Assembly (NCBI RefSeq): GCF_020216025.1
Contig: NZ_JAIWNC010000038.1
Coordinates: 1 to 64,000 of the forward strand
Direction: 5' to 3'
Source: Jidongwangia harbinensis
Lineage (GTDB): Bacteria; Actinomycetota; Actinomycetes; Mycobacteriales; Micromonosporaceae
DNA: 64,000 bases
The notes beneath the pieces were generated by a model, which was given only the letters and a program-made list of their open reading frames with translations, made no database searches and had not been told where the DNA came from. Positions 8,887-17,526 of this stretch are shown one piece after another (the stretch's first letter is position 1; every line of letters begins with the position of its first letter). The position numbers and the translations under genes are program-made.

Positions 8887-8990
8887 CGGCGCCGGGCCGC
8901 TCAGGCCACAGTCGGCGCCGGGCCGGTCCGGCCACGGCCGGTGCAGGGCCGTTCAGACCACGGTCGGCGCCGGTCCGCTCAGGCCACAGT
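8887..8990. repeat. 26-bp tandem repeat, 4 copies
   Basis: Units beginning CGG(C/T)GC at 8887, 8913, 8939 and 8965 are 26 bp long and share the cores GGCCG and GGCCAC(A/G)G. A partial fifth starts at 8991. The array bridges the gap between the convergent lipoprotein and MFS genes and enters the last codons of the MFS gene. Confidence 0.75.
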
Positions 8991-10238
8991 CGGCGCCGGC
9001 TCGTCCACCCGGGTGTCGGCCGGAGCCCGCTCCCGCCGGGACAGCCAGACGAACGGCAGCGCCAGCGCGGCCAGGGCGGCGGAGAACGCGAACGACGCCG
9101 GGTAGCCCCAGACGTCCGCGGCCCGGCCCAGCGCCGGCTGCGCCACCACCCCGCCGGACGACGACATCAGCGAGTCGAACGACAGGATGGTGGCACGCTG
9201 CCGGGACGGGATCATGCCGTTCAGGTACGCCTGCCGCACCGGCATCGCCGCCGCGCCGACCAGGCCCCACACCGCGATCAGCCCGAGCACCACCCAGAAG
9301 TTGTCGATCAGCGCGATCAGCAGCACGGCCAGCGCCCCGGCGCCGATCATGACCAGCAGCATGTCGGTGCGGCGGCGGAACAGCGTCCGCACCCTCGGGG
9401 TGAGCAGGCCGCCGAGGATCTGCGCGGCGGCCAGCAGCGCCGCGGCCAGGCCGGCCACCGCGTACGCCGTGTCGTCGCCCCACAGGTCGAGCAGGTGCGG
9501 CTGCAGCGCGTACCCGACGTAGATCCCCACGCTGCCGGTGAACGGTGCGGCCAGCATCAGCCAGCGCACCGAGCGGACCTTGAGGCCGTGCTCCACGGAC
9601 TGCCCGACGATGTGCCGCATCTCCCGCACCGGGCCGCGGCCGCGGTCCGGGGTGAACCCCAGGTCGTGCATGAGCAGCGCGGCCACCCCGAAGATGACCA
9701 CCAGGATGCCCGCCCGCATCAGGTAGGGCGCGGCCAGCCCGGCGACCTGCGCCAGGAATCCGCCGCCGCCCGCGCCCACCAGCATGCCCACCCCCATGAA
9801 CACCTGGGCCCGGGCGAACACCGCGTCCAGCGGGCCGTCGTCGCCGGTGGCGTGCAGCGCGTCCACCAGCCAGGCCTCGGTCGCGCCGGAGAAGAACGTG
9901 AAGCCCAGGCCGATCAGGACGCTGGACACCGCCCATGCCCAGAACGGGCCGTCGACGTGCCACAGCCACAGGTAGAGCGCGGTGGACGCGGCCAGCGTCG
10001 CGGTGCCGAGCAGGTAGGACGCGCGGCGGCCCCAGGTGTCCGCCACGATGCCGGTGGGCACCTCGAACAGCACCATGCCGGCGGTGAAGAACGCGTTAGC
10101 CGCGAACGCCTCGAAGTTGGTCAGCCCGGCGTCCAGCAGGAAGATCGTGTTCACGCCCCAGATCAGGGACGCGGCAAGTGTGCTGCCGAACCCGAGGACG
10201 TAGTACGTGCGGCGTACCTGGGTGGGGGTGATCCTCAT
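8979..10238 (-). CDS. MFS transporter
   Basis: 419 aa from ATG 10238, chosen over ATG 10247 because AAGGA sits 8 nt upstream. About twelve hydrophobic helices are visible. The intracellular loop after helix 2 reads GIVADTWGRRASYLLG, the major-facilitator signature (G-x-x-A-D-x-x-G-R-R). It resembles drug/multidrug efflux members rather than sugar importers, but the substrate cannot be assigned. The 5' end overlaps the upstream acyltransferase reading frame by about 143 bp. Confidence 0.85.
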   Translation of the reverse strand: MRITPTQVRRTYYVLGFGSTLAASLIWGVNTIFLLDAGLTNFEAFAANAFFTAGMVLFEVPTGIVADTWGRRASYLLGTATLAASTALYLWLWHVDGPFWAWAVSSVLIGLGFTFFSGATEAWLVDALHATGDDGPLDAVFARAQVFMGVGMLVGAGGGGFLAQVAGLAAPYLMRAGILVVIFGVAALLMHDLGFTPDRGRGPVREMRHIVGQSVEHGLKVRSVRWLMLAAPFTGSVGIYVGYALQPHLLDLWGDDTAYAVAGLAAALLAAAQILGGLLTPRVRTLFRRRTDMLLVMIGAGALAVLLIALIDNFWVVLGLIAVWGLVGAAAMPVRQAYLNGMIPSRQRATILSFDSLMSSSGGVVAQPALGRAADVWGYPASFAFSAALAALALPFVWLSRRERAPADTRVDEPAPTVA

Positions 10239-11226
10239 GGGGACCATCCTTGCGCGCGGGTCCGACAGTTCGCGGGACCAGCGTGGGCCGGCGGCCCGCG
10301 GCCAGGTCCTCGACCCAGCCGGCCAGCAGCACCACCACGGCCAGCAACGCCACCACCGCGGCCAGGCGCCAGCCGATGCCGAGCGCCCCGCGCACCGGCC
10401 AGCCGGCGTCCTCCCCGGCGTAGGTGACCGCCACGATGATCGGCACGTGCCACAGGTACACGGTCAGCGCGCGCGAGTTGAGCACCGTCACCGCCCGGTG
10501 CGGACGTACCGCCGGGGCGAACCGCAGCAGCACCAGGATGAACGCGGCCGACCAGAGCGCGTTGCCGAGCGGGATGTCGTTGAGGTCGTACCCGCGCGGC
10601 CCGGGATGGGTGACGATCCACCCGGCCGCCGCCACGGCCAGCGCGCCGGCCACCCAGAGCAGGCGGCGCGGCCGCAGCAGCCCGTCGTGGTGGGCGAAGC
10701 CGAGCAGCCAGGCGCCGCCGTACAGGGCCAGGTCGCGGACGATGCCGTGCGGTGTCACGCCGGTCGCGGCGAACAGGGCCAGCGCGGCGTACGGCGTCGC
10801 CACGACCGGCAGCGGGAACCGCCTGAACAGTGGCAGCAGCAGCGGCGAGAGCAGCACGAACCAGAGCAGGTCACGCAGGTACCAGGTGGCGCTGAGCGCG
10901 GTGGTCCAGTCACCCGCGGCGGGCGGATCGACCAGCGGAAAGAACCAGAACAGCACCTGCCAGTCCCAGGCCATCCCGCCGATCAGCATGGCGGGCACGG
11001 CGACCGCGGACAGCACCCACACCGAGGGCAGCAGACGGTGCAGCCGGCGTTCCACCGCAATCGGCCCGGACCGGTCCAGCGAGGCCGCCATCATCGAGCC
11101 GGCCAGCGCGAACATCACCGCCATGGCCGGGAACGCGATGGTCAGCACGGACCAGCCGGTGAGGTGGTAGACGACCACCCGCACGACCGCCACGGCACGA
11201 AGCAGATCCAAGTAGCGGTTGCGCAT
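10096..11226 (-). CDS. acyltransferase-3-type integral membrane protein
   Basis: 376 aa from ATG 11226. Around ten hydrophobic helices; the N-terminal RNRYLDLLRAVAVVRVVVYHLTGW has the Arg-x-x-x-Leu-Arg and catalytic-type His expected of the acyltransferase-3/OafB family that O-acylates cell-surface sugars or lipids. The last 45-50 residues (after RRPTLVPRTVGPARK) are hydrophilic, His/Pro/Arg-rich and translated from the out-of-frame start of the MFS gene. The natural stop may have been lost by a frameshift, or the frames truly overlap. Confidence 0.75.
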   Translation of the reverse strand: MRNRYLDLLRAVAVVRVVVYHLTGWSVLTIAFPAMAVMFALAGSMMAASLDRSGPIAVERRLHRLLPSVWVLSAVAVPAMLIGGMAWDWQVLFWFFPLVDPPAAGDWTTALSATWYLRDLLWFVLLSPLLLPLFRRFPLPVVATPYAALALFAATGVTPHGIVRDLALYGGAWLLGFAHHDGLLRPRRLLWVAGALAVAAAGWIVTHPGPRGYDLNDIPLGNALWSAAFILVLLRFAPAVRPHRAVTVLNSRALTVYLWHVPIIVAVTYAGEDAGWPVRGALGIGWRLAAVVALLAVVVLLAGWVEDLAAGRRPTLVPRTVGPARKDGPHEDHPHPGTPHVLRPRVRQHTCRVPDLGREHDLPAGRRADQLRGVRG

Positions 11227-11291
11227 GTTTCGATGAGTACCGAAACGCCGCAACCACCCGCAAACCAGCGTGAGTTATCCCATAAGGGGTT

Positions 11292-12683
11292 TCAGAAGCC
11301 GAGTTTGCGAAGCTGCCGCGGATCCCGCTGCCACTCCTTCGCCACCCGCACGTGCAGGTCCAGGTAGACCCGGGTATCGAGCAACGCCTCGATCTCCGCA
11401 CGGGCCTTGATGCCGACGTCACGCAGCCGCTCGCCGCGGGTCCCGATCACGATCGACTTCTGGCTGGAGCGTTCCACGTACAGGTCCGCATAGATCTTGG
11501 TCAGGCCGCCCTCGACCTGCATCTCCTCGACCAGCACCGCGATCGAGTGCGGCAGTTCGTCCCGCACCCCCTCCAGCGCCGCCTCGCGGATCAGCTCGGC
11601 GATCAGCACCTGCTCCGGCTCGTCGGTGAGCATGTCGTCCGGATACAGCTGCGGCGACTCCGGCAGATGCTTCGCGATCACGTCCACCAGCGTGTCCACC
11701 TGATGCCCGGAGACCGCGCTGACCGGCACGATGTCCGCGAAGTCGTACAGTTCGCTCACCGCCAGCAGACGGGCCGCCAGCGTCGCCGGGTCGACCAGGT
11801 CCACCTTGGTCACCACCGCGATCACGGTGGCCTTGAGCTGCGCCATCTCCGCCGAGATGAACCGGTCACCGGCGCCGACCGGCTCGTTCGCCGGGAAGCA
11901 GATGCCGATCACGTCGACCTCGCTCCACACCTCCCGCACCAGGTCGTTGAGGCGCTCGCCGAGCAGCGTCCGGGGCCGGTGCAGACCTGGCGTGTCGACC
12001 AGCACCAGCTGCGAATTCTCCCGGTGCAGGATGGCCCGGATGATGTGCCGGGTGGTCTGCGGCTTGCTGGAGGTGATCGCGATCTTCTGGCCGATGATCG
12101 CGTTCGTCAGCGTCGACTTGCCGGCGTTGGGCCGGCCCACGAAACAGGCGAACCCCGCGCGGTAGGCGTCGTCACCGCCCGCTGCCGCGGCCACCGCGGT
12201 GTGCCGGTGGGTCTTTCCGGGGGTACGGGCGTTCCCCGCCCCGCCGGAAGCACCGGGTCCACGGCTCCGCGCGGCACCGGCCACCCCACCACGCCCACGG
12301 TCCCGCCCGGCCACCTGCCCACCGGAGGCGTCGCCCCGCCCACGGTCCCGCCCAGCGGGCTGCCCGCCGGGCGTCCCACCGCGCCGGCCCGGCTCCGCGC
12401 CCCGCCCCGACTGCCGTGCTGTTCCACTGGAGCGCTCCACTGGAGCACCGGACCGCCTCGGTGGTACGCCGGTGCTGTTATCCGCCCCCCGAAACCGCGC
12501 TGGTGTACCGCTGGAGCGCTCCACTGGAACACCAGCGCCGGAACCGGCGCCGCGGCGGGCGGCGCGGCGCTCCTGGCGCCGCAGTTCGTTCCGCTCCCCC
12601 GCCGTCAGGCGGCGGCCCGTCGTCGGGTCGGTGGCCGGCGGCTCACCCTCGCCCCGCCCCTTCGCCCGCGATCCGTCCGTCAT
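11292..12683 (-). CDS. era: GTPase Era with long N-terminal extension
   Basis: 463 aa; typical Era is about 300. The GTPase has G1 GRPNAGKST (183-191), G3 DTPG, G4 TKVD and the C-terminal KH domain (GLTKIYADLYVERSSQKSIVIGTRGERLRDVG...). Era binds the 16S rRNA 3' end and assists 30S assembly at the membrane. The first 174 residues are a low-complexity Gly/Arg/Ser/Pro extension with an early Arg-rich helix (30-45). The ATG overlaps the stop of the preceding gene (ATGA), which supports that this extension is translated. Confidence 0.92.
   Translation of the reverse strand: MTDGSRAKGRGEGEPPATDPTTGRRLTAGERNELRRQERRAARRGAGSGAGVPVERSSGTPARFRGADNSTGVPPRRSGAPVERSSGTARQSGRGAEPGRRGGTPGGQPAGRDRGRGDASGGQVAGRDRGRGGVAGAARSRGPGASGGAGNARTPGKTHRHTAVAAAAGGDDAYRAGFACFVGRPNAGKSTLTNAIIGQKIAITSSKPQTTRHIIRAILHRENSQLVLVDTPGLHRPRTLLGERLNDLVREVWSEVDVIGICFPANEPVGAGDRFISAEMAQLKATVIAVVTKVDLVDPATLAARLLAVSELYDFADIVPVSAVSGHQVDTLVDVIAKHLPESPQLYPDDMLTDEPEQVLIAELIREAALEGVRDELPHSIAVLVEEMQVEGGLTKIYADLYVERSSQKSIVIGTRGERLRDVGIKARAEIEALLDTRVYLDLHVRVAKEWQRDPRQLRKLGF
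12427..12533. repeat. duplicated 23-bp segment inside the era extension
   Basis: Two copies (12427-12449 and 12511-12533) are identical at 22 of 23 positions and each contains the 12-bp palindrome TGGAGCGCTCCA. In the era frame they encode the repeated peptide VERSSGT. Confidence 0.75.
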
Positions 12684-13063
12684 GCGGTGACCGTGCCGAG
12701 CAGCGTCCCGTCCGGCGCCGCCACGTGGATCGGCGCATCCGCCGCCAGGTCGCGCACCGCGGCATGCCCGGCGCCGTCCAGCGTGGACGCCTCGGTCACC
12801 ACCCCGGCCGCCTCCAGCTTGGTCGCGCCGGCCGCCACCGCGGACGCCACCGCGAGCTGCAGCGCCGTCACGGACAGGCTGGGCAGTACCACGGTGGCCG
12901 CGGCGTAGGTGCGGCCGTCCTGGTCGCGGACCGCCGCCCCCTCGATCGCGCCCACCCGGGCGCGTGCGCTGCGTGCCAGGGTGACCAGCTTGGCGTCCTC
13001 GGCCGCGAGCGCGGCGTCCGCGGACGGCACGGCGGCGGGAGGGAACTCGGTCTGCTCAGGCAT
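12680..13063 (-). CDS. cytidine deaminase-like protein lacking zinc ligands
   Basis: 127 aa from ATG 13063 (GGAAAG upstream), overlapping the CNNM stop by 8 bp; ATG 13093 is possible but has no ribosome site. The fold pattern ARARVGAIEGAAVRDQDGRTYAAATV...LSVTALQLAVASAVAAG is that of the cytidine-deaminase family found next to era in actinomycetes. However the catalytic His-Ala-Glu and Pro-Cys-x-x-Cys motifs are absent, so it is unlikely to deaminate. It is sandwiched between ribosome-maturation genes, hinting at an RNA-binding or structural role. Confidence 0.65.
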   Translation of the reverse strand: MPEQTEFPPAAVPSADAALAAEDAKLVTLARSARARVGAIEGAAVRDQDGRTYAAATVVLPSLSVTALQLAVASAVAAGATKLEAAGVVTEASTLDGAGHAAVRDLAADAPIHVAAPDGTLLGTVTA

Positions 13064-14420
13064 CGGCGGGTTGTCTTTCCTCGGTCTCGTCATGGTCGCG
13101 GTCGTCGGCGCCGGGTTCCGGCTCGACCCGGCGCACCAGCACCGAGTCGATCCGGTTGCGGCGGCCGGTGGTGCCTTCGGCGATCAGGTGCAGGCCGCCC
13201 ACGTCCACGGTCGCGCCCGGGATCGGCACCCGGCCCAGCGTCTGCGCCAGCAGCCCGCCCACCGTCTCGACCTCGTCGGCGGGCAGTTCGACGCCGAAGA
13301 TCTCGCCCAGGTCCTCGATCGGCAGCCGCGCGGTCACCCGCACCGCACCGTCGTCGAGGTGGTCCACCGGCGGGCGTTCGACGTCGTACTCGTCGGTGAT
13401 CTCACCCACGATCTCCTCGAGGATGTCCTCGATGGTGACCAGGCCGGCGGTGCCGCCGTACTCGTCCACCACGATCACCAGGTGGGTGCGCGCCGCCTGC
13501 ATCTCGGACAACAGGTCGTCGACCGGTTTCGACTCGGGCACGAACGTGGCCGAGCGCATCAGTTCGGCCACCGGCTCCGCGGTGGCCGCCGGGTCACCGC
13601 TCTGGGTACGCCGGACGACGTCCTTCAGATACAGCACGCCGAGCACGTCGTCGACGGACTCGCCGATCACCGGAATGCGGGAGAAGCCGGAGCGCAGGAA
13701 CAGGTAGAGCGCCTGCTGCAGCGTCTTGGGGCTTTCGATCCACACCATTTCGGTACGGGGCACCATCACCTCGCGGGCGATCGTGTCGCCCAGGGCGAAC
13801 ACCGAATGGATCATCTCGCGTTCGCCGTGCTCCACCACGCCGCGCTGCTCCGCCAGGTCGACCAGTTCGCGCAGCTCGACCTGGCTGCCGAACGGGCCCT
13901 CCGGGAAGCCCTTGCCGGGCGTGACCGCGTTGCCGATCAGGATGAGCAGCGACGCCAGCGGGTTCAGCACCTTGCCGAGCCAGCGGACAAGCGGCGCGGT
14001 GGCCTTGCCGACCGCGTACGCGTGCTGCCGGCCGACCGTGCGCGGCGCCACACCCACCACCACGAAGCTGACCAGCGTCATCGCGCCGGCGGTGACCAGC
14101 GCGGCCCGCCAGCCGGCGCCGTACGTGTCGACCGCCACCAGCGCCACCAGCGTGGTCGCGGTCAGCTCGCAGACCAGGCGCAGCAGGAGCAGCAGGTTGA
14201 GGTGGCGCACCACGTCGCCGGCCACCGCGGCCAGTGCCGCCGCGCCGCGTTGTTCCTCGCGGGCCATCTCGGCGGCGCGGGCGGTCGACACGCTGCCGAG
14301 CGCGGCGTCGGTCATCGAGGCGAGCCCGGCCAGCACGACCAGGATCGCGGCGTAGACGAGAAGTTGCAGGTCGGGCAGGCCGCTCGGGGCGGCCGCCGCG
14401 AAGACTTCGGACGGATCCAC
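13056..14420 (-). CDS. CNNM/HlyC-CorC family membrane protein with CBS domains
   Basis: 454 aa. The N-terminal DUF21 region has about four hydrophobic helices (LQLLVYAAILVVLAGLASM..., FVVVGVAPRTVGRQ). A paired CBS domain follows (REVMVPRTEMVWI... FSRIPVIGESVDDVLGVLYLKDVV) and then the C-terminal CorC/HlyC domain (VVDEYGGTAGLVTIEDILEEIVGEITDEYD). The family transports or senses Mg2+ or other divalent cations; old hemolysin names are misleading. Starts 4 nt after ybeY; part of the phoH-ybeY-CNNM-era operon. Confidence 0.9.
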   Translation of the reverse strand: MDPSEVFAAAAPSGLPDLQLLVYAAILVVLAGLASMTDAALGSVSTARAAEMAREEQRGAAALAAVAGDVVRHLNLLLLLRLVCELTATTLVALVAVDTYGAGWRAALVTAGAMTLVSFVVVGVAPRTVGRQHAYAVGKATAPLVRWLGKVLNPLASLLILIGNAVTPGKGFPEGPFGSQVELRELVDLAEQRGVVEHGEREMIHSVFALGDTIAREVMVPRTEMVWIESPKTLQQALYLFLRSGFSRIPVIGESVDDVLGVLYLKDVVRRTQSGDPAATAEPVAELMRSATFVPESKPVDDLLSEMQAARTHLVIVVDEYGGTAGLVTIEDILEEIVGEITDEYDVERPPVDHLDDGAVRVTARLPIEDLGEIFGVELPADEVETVGGLLAQTLGRVPIPGATVDVGGLHLIAEGTTGRRNRIDSVLVRRVEPEPGADDRDHDETEERQPADA

Positions 14421-14424
14421 GGTG

Positions 14425-14895
14425 TCAGCCGGCCTGCCGTCCGGCTCGCCAGCTCTGCAGGAGCCGGTTCTGCAGCGCGAACATCTCGCGCTCCTCCTCG
14501 GGTTCCGCGTGGTCGTAGCCCAGCAGGTGCAGCGTGCCGTGCACGGTCAGCAGGTGCAGTTCGTCGGCGGCGGTGTGCCCGGCGGCGACGGCCTGTTTCG
14601 CGGCCACCTCCGGGGACAGCACGATGTCGCCGAGCAGCGCCGGCTCACCGGTGCCCGCCTCGCCGGGACCGTGGTCGACGCTGCCCTCGTCCATCGGGAA
14701 CGCGAGCACGTCGGTGGGGCCGTCGTTGCCCATCCACCGATGGTTGAGTTCGGCCATGTAGTCGATGTCGATGAGCAGGATCGACAGCTCGGCGAGCGGG
14801 TTGACCCCCATCTCGTCCAGCGCGTGCCGGGCTACCGCGAGGATCGCGTCGGTGTCGACCTCGACTCCCGACTCGTTGGCGATCTCGATGGACAT
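14425..14895 (-). CDS. ybeY: endoribonuclease YbeY
   Basis: 156 aa, normal length. The zinc-binding signature H-x-x-x-H-x-x-x-x-x-H is intact in HGTLHLLGYDH, and the upstream TDVLAFPMDEG is conserved. YbeY processes the 16S rRNA 3' end and takes part in 70S quality control. It is encoded directly downstream of phoH (23 bp gap) and upstream of CNNM and era, which is the standard bacterial order and fits shared work on ribosomes with Era. Confidence 0.95.
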   Translation of the reverse strand: MSIEIANESGVEVDTDAILAVARHALDEMGVNPLAELSILLIDIDYMAELNHRWMGNDGPTDVLAFPMDEGSVDHGPGEAGTGEPALLGDIVLSPEVAAKQAVAAGHTAADELHLLTVHGTLHLLGYDHAEPEEEREMFALQNRLLQSWRAGRQAG

Positions 14896-14918
14896 AGTGG
14901 TGCGGGTACCCCTTGGGA

Positions 14919-16007
14919 TCAGCGCCGGCGCCCGGACCGGCCGCTGCTGGCGGCCCGTCCGGGTACGGCGTGGACGGATTGAGCGGCCTGTTGGTCCTGC
15001 TCGGCGTCGTAGCGGGCGTAGGCGTCGACGATCTCGGCGACCAGCCGGTGCCGGACCACGTCGGAGCTCGACAGCTCCGCGAAGTGGACGTCCTCCACGC
15101 CGTTCAGGATCTCCCGCACGATGCGGAGGCCGCTGGTGGTGCCGCCGGGCAGGTCGACCTGGGTGACGTCGCCGGTGACCACGATCTTGGCGCCGAACCC
15201 GAGCCGGGTCAGGAACATCTTCATCTGCTCGGGCGTGGTGTTCTGCGCCTCGTCCAGAATGATGAATGCATCATTGAGCGTCCGGCCGCGCATGTAGGCC
15301 AGCGGGGCGACCTCGATCGTGCCGGCCTGCATCAGGCGCGGGATCGACTCCGGGTCGAGCATGTCGTGCAGCGCGTCGTACAGCGGGCGCAGGTAGGGGT
15401 CGATCTTCTCGTTCAGCGTGCCGGGCAGGAAGCCGAGCCGCTCGCCCGCCTCGACCGCCGGCCGGGTCAGGATGATCCGGTTGACCTGCTTGGCCTGCAG
15501 CGCCTGGACGGCCTTCGCCATCGCCAGGTAGGTCTTGCCGGTGCCGGCCGGGCCGATGCCGAACACGATGGTGTTCTCGTCGATCGCGTCGACGTAGCGC
15601 TTCTGGCCCAGGGTCTTGGGCCGGATGGTGCGCCCGCGCCGGGACAGGATGTTGAGCGTGAGCACCTCGGCGGGGCGTTCGGCGGTGTTCTGCTCGAGCA
15701 TGTTGAGGGTGCGCCGGACCGCGTCGACGCTGAGCGTCTCGCCCTTCTCGATCAGCTCGATGAGTTCGGCGAAGAGCCGCTCGGCGGTGGCGTTGTCGGC
15801 GGGCGCGCCGGTCATGGTGATCTCGTTGCCGCGCACGTGCACGTCGCTGACGAGGGTGCGCTCGAGCAGGCGCAGGATTTCGTCCTTGGGGCCGAGCAGG
15901 TTCACCATGATCCGCGGCTCGGCGATCGAGATCCGGGACTGCACGTGTGCCGCGCCGGGCACGGCGGCGCCGGACGATGCGGCGCTGGATGGTTCGGTGC
16001 CGGTCAT
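14919..16007 (-). CDS. PhoH family ATPase (YbeZ)
   Basis: 362 aa. The Walker A motif GPAGTGKT lies at 152-159, Walker B at AFIILDEAQN, and the motif VVTGDVTQVDLPGG downstream is typical of PhoH. The N-terminal KH-like region (VNLLGPKDEILRLLERTLVSDVHVRGNEI) is also conserved. The protein is a predicted RNA-linked ATPase that partners YbeY. It heads the ybeY-CNNM-era operon. The 133 bp upstream (16008-16140) contain no gene; they probably hold the operon promoter. Confidence 0.93.
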   Translation of the reverse strand: MTGTEPSSAASSGAAVPGAAHVQSRISIAEPRIMVNLLGPKDEILRLLERTLVSDVHVRGNEITMTGAPADNATAERLFAELIELIEKGETLSVDAVRRTLNMLEQNTAERPAEVLTLNILSRRGRTIRPKTLGQKRYVDAIDENTIVFGIGPAGTGKTYLAMAKAVQALQAKQVNRIILTRPAVEAGERLGFLPGTLNEKIDPYLRPLYDALHDMLDPESIPRLMQAGTIEVAPLAYMRGRTLNDAFIILDEAQNTTPEQMKMFLTRLGFGAKIVVTGDVTQVDLPGGTTSGLRIVREILNGVEDVHFAELSSSDVVRHRLVAEIVDAYARYDAEQDQQAAQSVHAVPGRAASSGRSGRRR

Positions 16008-16140
16008 AGGGCGGCCCGCGGGCCTACGCCACCTGCTCTCTTTCTCGGCGCGCTCTCGAAATCCGGTCGGTTCCGCCGTCGGTCCGCGCGCGTCAGGACC
16101 GTCCTATGGTATCCGTTCGGTGCCGCCCCCGCCGAGGCCA

Positions 16141-17526
16141 TTATCGCCGTTCGGAGGGCGAGACCGGCAGCCCGTCGAAGGTCTCCAGCATCCGGGTGAA
16201 ACGGTACGTCGCCCAGTGCATCCGGGTGACCACGCCCTGCTCGTCACGGACCAGCCGGAGCAGCTCGCCGGCTTCCCGGCCGGCGACCGTGCGCAGCGTG
16301 TCGGGACGGTCCGGCAGCGGCCGGAACACCGCCGGCGGCCGGTCCGCGGGCGCGTCGACGGGCCGGGCCTGCAGCGCTCCGTCGTGCCAGGCGAACGCGA
16401 ACGCGTACCCCTCGCTCCACCACTGCCCCAGCACCGAGCGGTACTCGGCCGGCGCGGGCGGCCTGGGCACCCAGGGCCGGATCTCCGGCGGGTCGAGTTC
16501 GACCGCGAGCTTGAGCAGCTCGTGGGTGAGGTCGTTGATGGTGGACGCGGTGCCGGAGGAGGCGAGCACCGCGCAGCCCAGCGCGCCGGGGTTGTCGTCG
16601 CCGCCGCGCCGGCCGTACACGCCGGCCAGGAAGCCGGGCATGGCGCCGTCGTGGCCGACGTGCACCACCCGCTTGCCGGCCGGCTCCAGGATCAGGCCGA
16701 GCCCGAAACCGGCGGCCCACATCTGCTCGTCGGTGGTGGTCACCGGCCAGCGCATCTCGTCCACGGTGTCGGCCGCGAGGACCGCGCCGTCCGGATCGAT
16801 GATCTCCGGGTTGACCAGGAAAGCGGCCCAGCGGGCCATGTCGGCCGCGGTGCTCCACAGCTGGGCGGCCGGGCCGACGCCGCCGAGGTCGAGTTGCGGT
16901 TCCGGCCTGGCCGCGTCGGAGAACGGGTCGACCAGATAGCCGACCGCGGCGTCGGCGGTGGGATCGACCGTGGTGGCGGTCAGCCGGAGCGGGGTCAGGA
17001 TGCGTTCGGTGAGCACCGACTCCCAGGGCTTGCCGCGCAGCTTGGCGACCAGCTGACCGAGTACCGCGACGCCGAGGTTGGAGTAGTGGAAGCGGCGGGC
17101 GTTGGGCAACACCCGCTCGGCCCGGTGCAGGTCGGCGAGCAGGGTGTCGGCGTCCGGGGCGAGCAGCGTGTCCCACACGTCGCCGTACGGTTCGCGCTGG
17201 AAGCCGGCGGTGTGCGACAACAGCCGGCGGACGGTCGCGTCGCCGTGGGCCGGCACGTCGAGGTGCGCCGAGATCGGATCGTCGAGGTGCAGCAGCCCGT
17301 CGTCGCGGGCCTGCAGGGTGAGCACGGCGGTGAAGGTCTTGGTGACCGAGCCGATCCGGAACCGGCTGTCCGCGTCCAGCGGGTGCGCCGGGTTGCCGGA
17401 CGTCCCCACGGTGCAGGTCCACAGCTCACGGTCGGCGCGGTGCAGCGCCACCGAGAGCGCCGGCACCCGCCCGTCGGCCTGGGCCCGGCGGACGGCGCGC
17501 TCGTACCGCGCGGCCGGGGGGTTCAC
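16141..17526 (-). CDS. serine hydrolase, beta-lactamase/D-alanyl carboxypeptidase family
   Basis: 461 aa from GTG 17526, which overlaps the HIT-gene stop (GTGA). Class C beta-lactamase-like active-site motifs are present: S-V-T-K (Ser60, Lys63), Y-S-N (148-150) and HVGHDG in place of KTG. There is no signal peptide, so it is probably cytoplasmic. An esterase or peptidase role is likelier than antibiotic resistance. A C-terminal domain of about 130 residues (YRSVLGQWWSEGYAFAFAWHDG) is typical of this subgroup. Confidence 0.85.
   Translation of the reverse strand: MNPPAARYERAVRRAQADGRVPALSVALHRADRELWTCTVGTSGNPAHPLDADSRFRIGSVTKTFTAVLTLQARDDGLLHLDDPISAHLDVPAHGDATVRRLLSHTAGFQREPYGDVWDTLLAPDADTLLADLHRAERVLPNARRFHYSNLGVAVLGQLVAKLRGKPWESVLTERILTPLRLTATTVDPTADAAVGYLVDPFSDAARPEPQLDLGGVGPAAQLWSTAADMARWAAFLVNPEIIDPDGAVLAADTVDEMRWPVTTTDEQMWAAGFGLGLILEPAGKRVVHVGHDGAMPGFLAGVYGRRGGDDNPGALGCAVLASSGTASTINDLTHELLKLAVELDPPEIRPWVPRPPAPAEYRSVLGQWWSEGYAFAFAWHDGALQARPVDAPADRPPAVFRPLPDRPDTLRTVAGREAGELLRLVRDEQGVVTRMHWATYRFTRMLETFDGLPVSPSERR

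Noticed and set aside
16141..17526. Antibiotic-resistance beta-lactamase
   Set aside because: The S-x-x-K and Y-S-N motifs are shared by esterases and peptidases of the same fold; there is no export signal, so a resistance role is not supported.
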